Source: an uncultured Massilia sp.
GTDB taxonomy: Bacteria; Pseudomonadota; Gammaproteobacteria; Burkholderiales; Burkholderiaceae
Direction of reading: 5' to 3'
Length of the DNA: 64,000 nucleotides
NCBI GenBank assembly: GCA_946481275.1
Contig: CAMLMV010000012.1
Span: forward strand, 62,001-126,000
In this document: one piece after another, positions 46,786 to 56,970 of the stretch
Layout of the letters: each line of letters begins with the position of its first letter
Numbering within the stretch: the first letter of the stretch is position 1
Position numbers and translations under genes: made by a program
The notes under the pieces: model-generated
Told to the model about the DNA's origin: nothing
Database searches by the model: none
The model's input: only the letters and a program-made list of their open reading frames with translations

Positions 46786-47208
46786 CTACCTGCCGGCAGC
46801 AGCAGCGTTGATGGCAGTCGCCAGCGTCGACTGGAAGTGCATGGCCTGCAAGAGGCCGTGCGCGGCGACGCTGGCATGGATGATGGTGGCCGTGCCGATC
46901 GCCCGGTCGTTCAGATTGTTCTGGACCACGGTGGCAAGGCTGTTTCCGACCGGTGCCGTCTGCCCCGAGACGAGCCGGCCGAGGTCACCGAGCCGCAGTT
47001 CGCTGCGGGCGACGACCTGGCGGTCCACCGTCACGATGCGTTCGATGCCGAGCGACACGACGACGCCCGACGCGGTCGTGAAGCCGCCGCGGGCGCTGTC
47101 GAGTTCGGCGGGGCCGACCGCCGTGGCCGCCGCAAACGGGTTTGGTGGCGGCGCCGCGCGGACGGGTGCGACGGCGAACAGCAGCACGAGGATGAGGGGC
47201 ACGCGCAT
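46786..47208 (-). CDS. Small secreted Q/N-containing protein (cassette 2)
   Basis: A 140-residue precursor, counterpart of the 39573-40076 protein (LDSARGGFTTASGVVVSLGIERIVTV, then VVQNNLNDRAIGTATIIHASVAAHGLLQAM in pieces). It is shorter and its Q/N ladder is less regular. A GGAGACCCC ribosome region precedes the ATG. Position and sequence make it a duplicate that has drifted. Confidence 0.65.
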   Translation of the reverse strand: MRVPLILVLLFAVAPVRAAPPPNPFAAATAVGPAELDSARGGFTTASGVVVSLGIERIVTVDRQVVARSELRLGDLGRLVSGQTAPVGNSLATVVQNNLNDRAIGTATIIHASVAAHGLLQAMHFQSTLATAINAAAAGR

Positions 47209-47218
47209 GGGGTCTCCT

Positions 47219-47881
47219 TCAGAAATCGCCGGGGCCGAACTTGGGCAGGTCGACGCCACCCCGGGCCGTGCGCGCCACCGCGTCCGCCAGGGGCGCATGC
47301 GGCGCCGCGCGCCAGTCGTCGGCCAGGTTGAAGCGCGGCTCGCCGGGCGCCGTGTGGATCACGAACAGCAGCCGGGTCGGCCATACCGCTTCGAAGCGCG
47401 CGCGCGGCAGCGACCGGGTTCCGCCGGACGGATCGCCCAGCAGCACGCGGCCCGCCTCGAATCCCTTGATGACGACGAAGTGGTTGTAGCCCTGTTCCGT
47501 GATCAGGACGATGGCCGGCAACCCGGCCTCGACGAGCTTGTCGAGCGGCAGCCGGAAGCCGTCCGCCAGGAAGCCGTTCGCCGCGAGGTAGCGCTGCATG
47601 TCGAGCAGCGAAAAGCCTTCGCGCCGGATCCTGTCCTGGTCGCCCTGCGCCCACATCGCCGCGAACACGGTGCTCTCGCTGACCGTGAAGCCATAATGAT
47701 GGGTCAGCAGCGTGGCCAGGGCGGCCGAGCCGCAGCTGAAGTCGTACTGCTGGCGCAGGGTCGACGCGAAGCGCAGCGCCTGCATGCTGTGCACGGGTAC
47801 GGTGAAGGCGCCGCCCGCGACCGGCACATTGGCCGCGTGGGCGGTCCCGGCCGCCAGCAGGGAAACGAGCAGACGCCTCAT
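47219..47881 (-). CDS. C39-family cysteine peptidase, FapD-like (cassette 2)
   Basis: A 220-residue precursor closely similar to the cassette 1 peptidase: Cys50 in QQYDFSCGSAALATLLTHHYG, His134 in GYNHFVVIKG, Asp150 in VLLGDPSGG. All catalytic residues are intact, so both copies look functional. It overlaps the preceding small gene by four bases (ATGA). Confidence 0.85.
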   Translation of the reverse strand: MRRLLVSLLAAGTAHAANVPVAGGAFTVPVHSMQALRFASTLRQQYDFSCGSAALATLLTHHYGFTVSESTVFAAMWAQGDQDRIRREGFSLLDMQRYLAANGFLADGFRLPLDKLVEAGLPAIVLITEQGYNHFVVIKGFEAGRVLLGDPSGGTRSLPRARFEAVWPTRLLFVIHTAPGEPRFNLADDWRAAPHAPLADAVARTARGGVDLPKFGPGDF

Positions 47882-48279
47882 TTGAATTGCAGGTTGATAA
47901 TGGTGGCGTTCTGGATCAGCACGTTCGTCCCGCTGTTCTGGATGACGACGGGGATGCCGGCCATGTGCGCGAACGAGCCGGCATCGATGCTGTTGGCGCC
48001 GGTGGCGACGTTGACGGCCGTGTTCGCGGCCACCGCGCCGTCGATGCGCGCGTCATTGCGGGTGTCGGTGCCGCCGCGCTGGCGCGCCAGCAGCCCGTCC
48101 TGCCTGGCGGCCTGGGTCCCGGCCTGCCCTGCAATTGCGTTCGCGGGCCGGAACAGTGCGCGGGCGGCGGCGCGGGTGGCGGCGTCCGCGTCGGGACCGG
48201 CCCAGGCCGCCGAGGCGAACGGCGCGAGCACGGCGATGCCGCACGCGCGCACGATGAAAGCTTGAATGATTCGATGCAT
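47878..48279 (-). CDS. Small secreted protein with Q/N motif (cassette 2)
   Basis: A 133-residue precursor, counterpart of 40774-41202. It has a signal peptide ending ASAAWA, an Ala/Arg-rich middle, RGGTDTRNDARIDGAVAANT, and a C-terminus AGIPVVIQNSGTNVLIQNAT plus IINLQFK, almost identical to copy 1. The C-terminal motif is the best-conserved part, pointing to its importance. Confidence 0.65.
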   Translation of the reverse strand: MHRIIQAFIVRACGIAVLAPFASAAWAGPDADAATRAAARALFRPANAIAGQAGTQAARQDGLLARQRGGTDTRNDARIDGAVAANTAVNVATGANSIDAGSFAHMAGIPVVIQNSGTNVLIQNATIINLQFK

Positions 48280-48295
48280 GCTCGACTCCGGTCAT

Positions 48296-48327
48296 GAAAA
48301 AACTGCCGCGCCGGCGGGCACGGCAGT
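48296..48327 (-). terminator. Intrinsic terminator between fibre gene and export genes (cassette 2)
   Basis: ACTGCCG / CGGCAGT with an extended inner stem is followed on the minus strand by TTTTTT, 12 bases past the fibre stop. It is the positional equivalent of the cassette 1 terminator. Confidence 0.75.
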
Positions 48328-48339
48328 CGCACGGCGCGT

Positions 48340-49668
48340 TCAGTGGCCCAGTGCCAGGTTGCTCTGGACGTTCACGCTCTGCTGGACGAGCGACGAGAGG
48401 CCGGAGTTCTGGCTGATCACCAGCACGCCCGCGGCGGACTGGCCGGTGCCGCTCATCCTGTTCGACATGTCGAACGTGCCGGCGTGGACGCTGTTCGTGC
48501 CGCCGTTGCCGCCGCTCGCGCTGCCGCCCGCGCCGCCGATGCCGTAGCCGGCCGTGATCGAGGCCAGCGACCCGCCGGCGCCGCCCGTGTTCGTGCCGCC
48601 GGCGCCGCCATGGCCGCCGGCACCGCCGTAGGTGTCGCCCACGGTGGCCGGTCCGTTCGCCGCCGCGCCGCCCGCCGCGTCGCCGCCGTACGCGCCGGTG
48701 CCGCCCGTCGAAGTGGCGTAGCCGCTCGCGCCGCCCGCGCCGCCGGCACCGCCATGGCCGCCCGCGCCCGCAGTCGCGCTGCCGCCGCCCGCGCCGCCGC
48801 CGGCGCCGCCCGTGCCGGCGGCGCCATTGCCGGCCGTGCTGGTCAGCGGACCGCCATCGCCGCCGCGGCCGACGGTGGCGCTGCCGCCGGCTGCGCCATA
48901 CGCGGCCCCCGTCGTTGCGGCACCCCCGGCCCCGCCATAGCCGCCTGAGCCGAGCAGGCCGCCGCCGCCGCTACCGCCCGCGCCGCCGACCGCCGGGCCG
49001 CTGGCGCCCGATCCACCGGCGCCGCCCAACGCGCCGCCGCTGGGCCCGCCGTTCGCGCCCACCGGGAGGCTGGCGCCGCCGCTGCCGCCCGCGGCTGCAC
49101 CGCCGGTACCGCCGATGCCGCCGCCGGCCAGGCTGCCGCTCGCGCCGCCCGCACCGCCGGCGGCACCCGCGCCACCCGCACCGCTCGCGGCCACACCGCC
49201 CGCGCCACCCGCGCCGCCGGGGCCGGCGAAGGCCGTACCGCCGGTCGCGGGACCGTTGACGGCACTGCCGTTGCTCGCCGCGCCGCCCGCCGCACCGGCC
49301 GCGCCGTTGGCGCCCGTCGCGGTGCCGCCGAACCCGCCCGTCGCGCTGAGCGAGCCGCCCGTGCCGGCGCCGCCCGCGCCGCCGGCCACGCCCGCCCCAT
49401 TGGCGCCGCCGTTGTTCACGGCCGTGTTGCCGATCCCACCGATCGTGTTGCCGCTGACGTTGCCGTTGAGTGTCGTGACGGCGTTGGCCGTCGATGTGCT
49501 GGTGGTGGTCGTTGTCGCGGTCGTTGTCGCGTTATGGACGCTGTTGTCGTTCTGCGTGACGTTTGTCGTCGCGTGGTCGTACGTCGTGCTGGTGTTCGTG
49601 GCGGTACCGGCGTGGGCGCTCAGGGAATAAGCCAGCGTCAGCGCGGTGACGAGCAAGGTCTTCTTCAT
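48340..49668 (-). CDS. Low-complexity Gly/Ala-rich secreted protein, putative fibre subunit (cassette 2)
   Basis: A 442-residue precursor with signal peptide MKKTLLVTALTLAYSLSAHA. A short Thr/Asn-rich stretch (about 20-75) leads into LNGNVSGNTIGGIGNTAVNN, matching copy 1. About 80-390 is Gly/Ala repeat. The C-terminus is MSGTGQSAAGVLVISQNSGL then SSLVQQSVNVQSNLALGH, nearly identical to copy 1. It lacks the long Asn/Ser/Thr block of copy 1 and has more Tyr and His in the repeats. GAGGAAAA ribosome site. Likely the major extracellular subunit of cassette 2. Confidence 0.75.
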   Translation of the reverse strand: MKKTLLVTALTLAYSLSAHAGTATNTSTTYDHATTNVTQNDNSVHNATTTATTTTTSTSTANAVTTLNGNVSGNTIGGIGNTAVNNGGANGAGVAGGAGGAGTGGSLSATGGFGGTATGANGAAGAAGGAASNGSAVNGPATGGTAFAGPGGAGGAGGVAASGAGGAGAAGGAGGASGSLAGGGIGGTGGAAAGGSGGASLPVGANGGPSGGALGGAGGSGASGPAVGGAGGSGGGGLLGSGGYGGAGGAATTGAAYGAAGGSATVGRGGDGGPLTSTAGNGAAGTGGAGGGAGGGSATAGAGGHGGAGGAGGASGYATSTGGTGAYGGDAAGGAAANGPATVGDTYGGAGGHGGAGGTNTGGAGGSLASITAGYGIGGAGGSASGGNGGTNSVHAGTFDMSNRMSGTGQSAAGVLVISQNSGLSSLVQQSVNVQSNLALGH

Positions 49669-49700
49669 TCGGTTTTCCTCTCTGATGTGGGTCCGTGACG

Positions 49701-49720
49701 TGCCGGCGTTGGCGCCGGCA
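49701..49720 (-). promoter_or_regulatory. 5'-terminal leader hairpin of the cassette 2 fibre mRNA
   Basis: TGCCGGCGCCAACGCCGGCA (minus strand) has an 8-bp stem and 4-base loop. It begins at the +1 predicted from the sigma-54 promoter (49720), exactly as in cassette 1 although the sequence differs. Confidence 0.65.
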
Positions 49721-49730
49721 TGCATCCATT

Positions 49731-49746
49731 CGCAGGATCGGTGCCA
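49731..49746 (-). promoter_or_regulatory. Sigma-54 promoter of the cassette 2 fibre gene
   Basis: TGGCACCGATCCTGCG on the minus strand has GG and GC at the exact 10-base spacing and the full TGGCAC element. It is 62 bases before the fibre ATG, the same layout as cassette 1. Confidence 0.8.
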
Positions 49747-49790
49747 CGTCGCGGCGGCGCGCGCCAACCCGTTGATTTCCTTTGGCCGTG

Positions 49791-49804
49791 TCGGACGCGT
49801 CCGA
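49791..49804. promoter_or_regulatory. Palindrome upstream of the cassette 2 sigma-54 promoter
   Basis: TCGGACGCGTCCGA is a perfect 14-bp palindrome, about 71-84 bases upstream of the predicted +1. A candidate activator-binding site; the same sequence is not seen at cassette 1. Confidence 0.4.
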
Positions 49805-49946
49805 AGGCCTGTTGGGAATGCTTGCCACTCCCGCTGGCGTCGCTTGCCGACAGGCTGTCAACGCGGCGGTACAGGTGCGTCGCTCATCGGTGGGCAACGC
49901 ACGAGCTCGTCTGGACAGTGCCCGGCCGCGCCAGGGGCGGCGGGCG

Positions 49947-51260
<1,314 letters not shown>

Positions 51261-51489
51261 GGTCCATCTCCAGGAGGCATGACCGACGTGCGCCATGGCC
51301 TACCACGGCGGGACGGCGGCGAGGTTGCGTGCGCACGGACGCCGTGCGGCTCGTGTCTCCTGATACGGCTTGTCAAAGCACCGTTACCGCCATCTTAACG
51401 GGACGGCCGGGCGCACCGAAGGCGGGCGCAGCCTGGAAGCGACAGGCTCGTGCGACCGCACGAGCGCTCTGGACGACCGGCGATGCGGC

Positions 51490-51918
51490 TCAGCGGACGC
51501 GCCGGACCTTGGGCGACGCGTTGGTCCCTTCGATTTCGAGGAACATGGTGCCGAACATATTGCGCACGATCTTGATCCGGGGATTGGTCACGGGCGCGAG
51601 GTCGGCGGAACTGCCGTCGACCACTTTCCACACCTGGCCGTTGGCGAGCGTGAACAACGTGGCCGGCCCCCAGCCGGAGAAATTGCCGGCGATGGTGCTC
51701 TCGACCGAGCGGGCGGGTTCCTCGGGCTGTTTGTGCTCGAGGCCGAACGATTGCACGGCCGCGGCGGCCGGACGCGCCCCGGCGGGAATCGCGTCATAGC
51801 AGGCCAGGCGCGCGGCACCGTCGGCCAGGTTGCGGCAGGCCAGGATGGCCGTATCGTCGGCGAACGCGGCGCCCGCCGTGCCCAGCAGGGCCAGCAATAG
51901 AGAAGTGCGCAGGATCAT
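51490..51918 (-). CDS. Small secreted protein with a CYD motif
   Basis: A 142-residue precursor: signal peptide MILRTSLLLALLGTAGAAFA, then ILACRNLADGAARLACYDAIP, a two-Cys motif seen in many short exported proteobacterial proteins of unknown role, and a C-terminal small-barrel-like part (VWKVVDGSSADL, FLEIEGTNASPKVRRVR). ATG at 51918 has GAGG upstream. An ATG four codons earlier overlaps the rlhA stop (ATGA), so translation is probably coupled to rlhA either way. Confidence 0.75.
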   Translation of the reverse strand: MILRTSLLLALLGTAGAAFADDTAILACRNLADGAARLACYDAIPAGARPAAAAVQSFGLEHKQPEEPARSVESTIAGNFSGWGPATLFTLANGQVWKVVDGSSADLAPVTNPRIKIVRNMFGTMFLEIEGTNASPKVRRVR

Positions 51919-51926
51919 CGGTGGCC

Positions 51927-53897
51927 TCATGCGCGCGGACGCTGGCGGTGGAAGACGAGCGGGCTGTACGGAATGGCGGACGGCGGCGGCGAATTGAGGA
52001 TGCCCGGCTTCATCGCGCCGATCACGTGCATCTCGCACGGTTTGCAATCGAATTTCAGGGTGTAGGTTTCGTCGCCGGACACGAGGGTCATCGGCTCGGC
52101 GCGCACCTGGCCCTGCACGCCCTGCACACCCTTGGCCTGCTTGGGACACAGGTTGAACGAGAAGCGCAGGCAGTGCTTCGTGATCATCAGCGGCACTTCG
52201 CCCGGTTCTTCGTGCGATTCGTACGCGGCCGCGATCAGCTGCACGCCGTGCTTGTGGTAGAACGCGCGCGCCTTGTCGTTGTAGACGTTGGCCAGGTAGC
52301 TCAGCTGGGTCTCCGGATACGCGGCCGGCGGTTCGACGGGCTGCGCGCGCTCGGGACGCTGCCACGCCGCGAGGCGCGCCGCTTCCTGCGCGGCGATGGC
52401 GTCGCGGCGCAGGCCGTTGATGGCGCTCGCCGGAACGAACCATGGCTGCGACAACGCGACTTCGATCGTGCCCGCCTCGAACATCGTGTTGCCCAGCTTG
52501 CCGAGGCTCGTACGCAGGCCGGCCAGCGCCTGGTCGGCCTGCTGGGCCGGCTGCAGCGCCAGTGCCGCTTCGGTCGTCGTCGTGATGCCGTCTTCGTCCG
52601 TGACGGTGAGGCGGAGGCCGCCGTCGACGTCTTCCAGGCGCAGATCCGCACGCACCTTGCGGTCGGATGATTTCTTGTTGAGCGCCGCTTCCCACTGGTG
52701 ATCGCGGTTGCGGTGGATGACGGTGCCGACCTTCAGGCCCGGCAACGTGGCCAGGCCCTCGTTCGGGAACACGCGCCAGCGCTGGCCTTCTTCATCCTCG
52801 GACAGCTTCTGCACGGTGTTCGCCTGGATGCCGACCGTCTCGCGCTTGTGCATGTAGTTCAGGCCATCGCCATTGGCCATCGGGGAATTCGTGACGAGAT
52901 CGAAATTGTCGCCGCCGATGCGCGCGACGGTGCCCAGTTCCACGCCCACGTACTTGGGCGAGTCGAACGCGCCGATGGTCTGCTGGCGGCCCTGGGCAAA
53001 GTAATCCGTGTGGCCGCGGTGGAAGTTCTTGTCGACGTCGGGCGTGAACATCACCTGGGTGCGGCCGCTCGATGCGCGCGCCAGTTCGGGGCGGCGTTCG
53101 AGGATCTCGTCCAGCAGCAGGCGGTAGTGGGCCGTGATGTTCTTCACATAGCCCATGTCCTTGTAGCGGCCTTCGATCTTGAAGGAGCGGATGCCGGCGT
53201 CGACGAGCGCCTCCAGGTTGCGGCTCTGGTCATTGTCTTTCATCGACAGCAGGTGTTTTTCGTAGGCGACCACGCGGCCCTGGCCGTCCGACAGCGTGTA
53301 CGGCAGGCGGCACGCCTGCGAGCAGTCGCCGCGGTTGGCGCTGCGGCCCGTGTCCGCGTGCGAGATGTAGCACTGGCCGGAGAACGCGACGCACAGCGCG
53401 CCGTGGACGAAGTACTCCAGCGGCGTGTCCACCTCGGCGCGGATCGCGCGGATCTGCTCGATGGTCAGTTCGCGCGCCAGCACCAGCTGCGAAAAGCCGA
53501 CCTGCGACAGGAACTTCGCCTTCTCCACGGTGCGGATGTCGCACTGCGTGCTGGCGTGCAGCTGGATCGGCGGCAGGTCCATTTCGAACATCGCCATGTC
53601 CTGCACGATCAGCGCGTCGACGCCGGCGTCGTACAGCTGGCGGATCTGCTGTTCGGCCGTTTCCAGTTCGGCGTCGTGCAGGATCGTGTTCATCGTCACG
53701 AAGATGCGCGCGCGGTAGCGGTGCGCGAATTCGACGAGGCCCGCGATGTCTTCCAGCGTGTTGCTGGCGTTGTGGCGCGCGCCGAATGCGGGCCCGCCGA
53801 TGTAGACCGCGTCCGCGCCGTGCAGGATGGCTTCGCGGCCGATCTCGGCGGTTTTGGCGGGGGACAGCAGTTCGAGCTGGTGGGCGAGCAGTGACAT
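51927..53897 (-). CDS. rlhA: 23S rRNA 5-hydroxycytidine synthase RlhA (peptidase U32 family)
   Basis: A 656-residue protein of the U32 family, same length as E. coli RlhA (YdcP). It has MSLLAHQLELLSPAKTAEIGREAILHGADAVYIGGP (split), EYFVHGALCVAFSGQCYISHADTGRSANRGDCSQACRLPY with the cluster-binding Cys residues, SFKIEGRYKDMGYV, and a DUF3656-type second half with Cys pairs (FDCKPCEMHVIG). It hydroxylates C2501 of 23S rRNA using prephenate-derived chemistry in E. coli. Confident to orthologue level. Confidence 0.9.
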   Translation of the reverse strand: MSLLAHQLELLSPAKTAEIGREAILHGADAVYIGGPAFGARHNASNTLEDIAGLVEFAHRYRARIFVTMNTILHDAELETAEQQIRQLYDAGVDALIVQDMAMFEMDLPPIQLHASTQCDIRTVEKAKFLSQVGFSQLVLARELTIEQIRAIRAEVDTPLEYFVHGALCVAFSGQCYISHADTGRSANRGDCSQACRLPYTLSDGQGRVVAYEKHLLSMKDNDQSRNLEALVDAGIRSFKIEGRYKDMGYVKNITAHYRLLLDEILERRPELARASSGRTQVMFTPDVDKNFHRGHTDYFAQGRQQTIGAFDSPKYVGVELGTVARIGGDNFDLVTNSPMANGDGLNYMHKRETVGIQANTVQKLSEDEEGQRWRVFPNEGLATLPGLKVGTVIHRNRDHQWEAALNKKSSDRKVRADLRLEDVDGGLRLTVTDEDGITTTTEAALALQPAQQADQALAGLRTSLGKLGNTMFEAGTIEVALSQPWFVPASAINGLRRDAIAAQEAARLAAWQRPERAQPVEPPAAYPETQLSYLANVYNDKARAFYHKHGVQLIAAAYESHEEPGEVPLMITKHCLRFSFNLCPKQAKGVQGVQGQVRAEPMTLVSGDETYTLKFDCKPCEMHVIGAMKPGILNSPPPSAIPYSPLVFHRQRPRA

Positions 53898-53952
53898 GGC
53901 GGGTGATCCTGGCTGACGAAGGCGGAAATTATAGCCAGATCAAGGGCTTATG

Positions 53953-54567
53953 TCACCGTTCGGCGTGCAGGACCTCTTCGATGGCCCCGCGCAGCGCGTC
54001 GGGCGCCACCGGCTTGGGCAGCACGGGGATGTCGTCCGGCAGGCCCATGGCCCGGATCGTGGCCGGATCCAGCCCGCTCGTGACGACGATGGCCATGTCG
54101 CGGTAGGCCTCGCTCGTACGCAGCGTGCGGATCATGCGCAGGCCGTCCACGCCCGGCATGCTGAGGTCGCCGATGAGCAGGTGCGGCCGCGTTTCGCCGA
54201 TGAGGATCAGCGCTTCGAAGCCGTTGCCGGCCCGGACGACGTCCAGCGGCAGGTCCCAGCCGGACATCGCCGCCTCGTACCGCGCCACGGTCGAGGCGTC
54301 GTCGTCGACGAGCAGCACCTTGTAGCGCACGGGCGCCGCGCGCTCCAGCATCGCCTGCCGCCGGCGCTCGACGTGGCGTTCGATCGACGCCAGCGCGATG
54401 CGCCGGTGGCCGCCGGCGGTCTTCCATGCTTCCAGGGTGCCGCTTTCCACCCATAACTGCACCGTGCGGTGCGACACGCCCAGCATGGAGGCCGCCTGCC
54501 GGGTATTGCAGTAGGCGGCGGCGTCGAAACCGGGTGCCGGCGAGGGCGGGCGATGGGGCGATGTCAT
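53953..54567 (-). CDS. Response regulator with N-terminal MerR/excisionase-type HTH and C-terminal REC domain
   Basis: A 204-residue protein. Residues 20-66 are a winged HTH of the excisionase type (YCNTRQAASMLGVSHRTVQLWVES, TAGGHRRIALASIERH). Residues 82-200 are a receiver domain with the acidic pair in VLLVDDD (88-90), phospho-acceptor Asp134 in GDLSMPGVDG, Thr163 and Lys185 (LPKP). The DNA-binding domain precedes the receiver, the reverse of the usual order. No sensor kinase is nearby. An AT-rich 110-base region upstream (54568-54678) presumably carries its promoter. Confidence 0.88.
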   Translation of the reverse strand: MTSPHRPPSPAPGFDAAAYCNTRQAASMLGVSHRTVQLWVESGTLEAWKTAGGHRRIALASIERHVERRRQAMLERAAPVRYKVLLVDDDASTVARYEAAMSGWDLPLDVVRAGNGFEALILIGETRPHLLIGDLSMPGVDGLRMIRTLRTSEAYRDMAIVVTSGLDPATIRAMGLPDDIPVLPKPVAPDALRGAIEEVLHAER

Positions 54568-54678
54568 GGCTGCCAGATCATGTTGTTTGAAAGATTCCGT
54601 CTGATGCTACTAGGAATCTATCAAATAATCACAATCTGGGACAGCAATATTTATTCGACATTACCAAAAAGGCAACGG

Positions 54679-56970
54679 TCAGTGCAGCGGCCGACCCGTC
54701 CCACCTGTGCGCTCGACGCGGATCGCGATGGATTTCGCGGCCGGCACCTTGCTCTCTTTCGCGTAGTGCCAGAGGGGAATCAACGGATTACATTCCGGGA
54801 AATAGCCCGCCACGCAGCCGGCCGGCACGCCGTACTCCACGACGCGCAAGCCTTCGACCCGGCGCGGGGTGCCGTCGTCGACGGCCGTGATGGCTGTGAC
54901 AATGTCACCATCGGCCAGGCCCAGGCGGGCCATGTCGGCGCCGGCCATGAACAGGACGTTCCGGTCCTGCACGCCGCGGAAGCGGTCTTCCAGGCTGTAG
55001 ATCGTCGTGTTGAACTGGCCGTCGCTGCGCACCGTGAACAGGCGCAGGGCGTCATCGGGCACGGGCATGTCGGGATCGGCGGACAAGGTGTCCGGCACCG
55101 TGAAATTGGCCTTGCCCGTCGGGGTGTTCCATTTCCGGTCCGCCGCCGCCAGCGGTTTGCGGAATCCGCCCGGCTGCCACATGCGCTCGTTGAAGTCGTG
55201 GAAGATCTTCGGGTACGTGGCCGCGATGGCGTCGCGCACCTTTGCGTAATCGGCCACCCACGCATCCCAGTCGACCTTCGGATTCGGATCCAGCGCCGCC
55301 TTCGCGATGCCGGCCACGATGGCCGGTTCGGACAGCAGCGTGTCCGCCGCCGGCTCGGCGCGGCCGCGCGAACCGTGCATGCAGCCCGTGGAATCTTCCA
55401 TCGACACGGATTGCTCGCCGCTGGCCTGGCGGTCGATCTCGATCCGGCCCAGGCACGGCAGGAGGTAGGCCGTCTTGCCGTGCACGAGGTGGCTGCGGTT
55501 CAGTTTCGTCGAGATCTGCACCGTGAGCGGGATGGCGCGCCAGGCGGGGTCCATCTGGCCGTGGTCCGGCACGGCCCGCACGAGATTGCCGCCGAGGCTG
55601 ACCAGGGCCTGCAGCTTGCCGGCCTTGATCGCCTCGCACATTTCGACCGTGTTCATGCCCTTGTCGCGCGGCGGTTCGAACCCGTAGAGCTCCTTGAGCT
55701 TGTCGAGCGGCGCCAGCTCCGGCTTTTCCGTGATGCCGACCGTGCGCTGTCCCTGCACGTTCGAGTGGCCGCGCACCGGGCAGATGCCGGCGCCCGGCTT
55801 GCCCATATTCCCCCGCAACAGCAGGAAGTTCACCAGCATCTGCACGTTCAGCACGCCGTTGCGGTGCTGCGTGAGGCCCATGCCGTAGATGCCGATCACC
55901 TGTTTCGCACGAAGGTACGTGCCGGCGGCCTGCTCGATCTGGCCTTGCGTCAGGCCCGACTCCTTCTCGATCTCGTCCCACGTGCGCGCGCGCATGGCGG
56001 CTGCGAACTCGTCGAAGCCGTGGCAATGTTCGTCGACGAAGGCGGTGTCGATGGCGCGCGGCCCGCCGGTCGTCCGGGCGCGCTCGTCCGCTTCCAGCAC
56101 GGCTTTGCAGAGGCCTGTCAGCGCCGCCACGTCGCCGCCGGCCTTCACCTGGTGGTACTGGGTGCTGATCACGGTCTCGTGGCCGCTCAGCATCTCGACG
56201 GGCGATTGCGGGTTCACGAAACTGACGAGGCCACGTTCGCGCAGCGGGTTGAACGTGACGATGGGCACGCCGCGCTTGCGCGCTTCCTGCAGCTGGTGCA
56301 GCATGCGCGGGCTGTTCACGCCCACGTTCTGGCCAAAGAAGAAGATGCAATCCGTCCGCTCGAAGTCGTCCAGCACGACGGTGCCGATCGGCACGCCGAT
56401 TGTCTTCGGGAGCGCGACGGACGTGCTTTCGTGGCACATGTTGGAACTGTCCGGCAGGTTGTTGTTGCCGTACATGCGTGCGAGCAACTGGTACATGTAC
56501 GACGTTTCCAGCGAGGCCCGGCCCGAGCTGTAGAACGCGACCTGCTTCGGGTCCATCTTGCGCAGTTCGGCACCGATTTCGGCAAATGCGCGGTCCCAGG
56601 TGATTTCCACGTAACGGTCCAGCGCGCCATCGTAGCGCATGGGCACCGTGAGGCGGCCCGCTTCCTCGAGTTCATGGTCGTTCCAGCCTTCCAGCTCGCG
56701 CAGCGTGTGGCGCTTGAAGAATGCCGGGTCGAGGCGCTTGCTCGTGATTTCCCAGGCCGTCGCCTTGGCCCCGCTTTCGCAGAATTCGGCGGGGTGCGGG
56801 TGGGCCGGCTTCGCCCACGAGCAGCTCACGCACATGAAGCCGTCCGGCTTGTTCTGATGCAGCAGCAGCTGCGTGCCCTCCAGGGGGACGCGTTCTTTCA
56901 GAAGGATCGTTGTGACTTCCTTCACCGAGCCCCAGCCGCCGGCCGGGGTTTGCGGTTCGTTCTTGCTCAT
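54679..56970 (-). CDS. FdhF/YdeP-family molybdopterin oxidoreductase
   Basis: A 763-residue molybdenum enzyme of the YdeP (formate-dehydrogenase-like) branch: FMCVSCSWAKP near the N-terminus (Cys pair), SSGRASLETSYMYQLLARMYGNNNLPDSSNMCHESTS (split), MGLTQHRNGVLNVQMLVNFLLLRGNMGKPGAGICPVRGHSNVQGQ (split), and a C-terminal molybdopterin-dinucleotide domain (TIYSLEDRFRGVQDRNVLFM). YdeP in E. coli is linked to acid resistance; catalysis is unproved. Start at 56970 with a GGGAG site. Divergent from the catalase-like gene, and fdhD lies beyond, fitting the sulfuration need of such enzymes. Confidence 0.88.
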   Translation of the reverse strand: MSKNEPQTPAGGWGSVKEVTTILLKERVPLEGTQLLLHQNKPDGFMCVSCSWAKPAHPHPAEFCESGAKATAWEITSKRLDPAFFKRHTLRELEGWNDHELEEAGRLTVPMRYDGALDRYVEITWDRAFAEIGAELRKMDPKQVAFYSSGRASLETSYMYQLLARMYGNNNLPDSSNMCHESTSVALPKTIGVPIGTVVLDDFERTDCIFFFGQNVGVNSPRMLHQLQEARKRGVPIVTFNPLRERGLVSFVNPQSPVEMLSGHETVISTQYHQVKAGGDVAALTGLCKAVLEADERARTTGGPRAIDTAFVDEHCHGFDEFAAAMRARTWDEIEKESGLTQGQIEQAAGTYLRAKQVIGIYGMGLTQHRNGVLNVQMLVNFLLLRGNMGKPGAGICPVRGHSNVQGQRTVGITEKPELAPLDKLKELYGFEPPRDKGMNTVEMCEAIKAGKLQALVSLGGNLVRAVPDHGQMDPAWRAIPLTVQISTKLNRSHLVHGKTAYLLPCLGRIEIDRQASGEQSVSMEDSTGCMHGSRGRAEPAADTLLSEPAIVAGIAKAALDPNPKVDWDAWVADYAKVRDAIAATYPKIFHDFNERMWQPGGFRKPLAAADRKWNTPTGKANFTVPDTLSADPDMPVPDDALRLFTVRSDGQFNTTIYSLEDRFRGVQDRNVLFMAGADMARLGLADGDIVTAITAVDDGTPRRVEGLRVVEYGVPAGCVAGYFPECNPLIPLWHYAKESKVPAAKSIAIRVERTGGTGRPLH

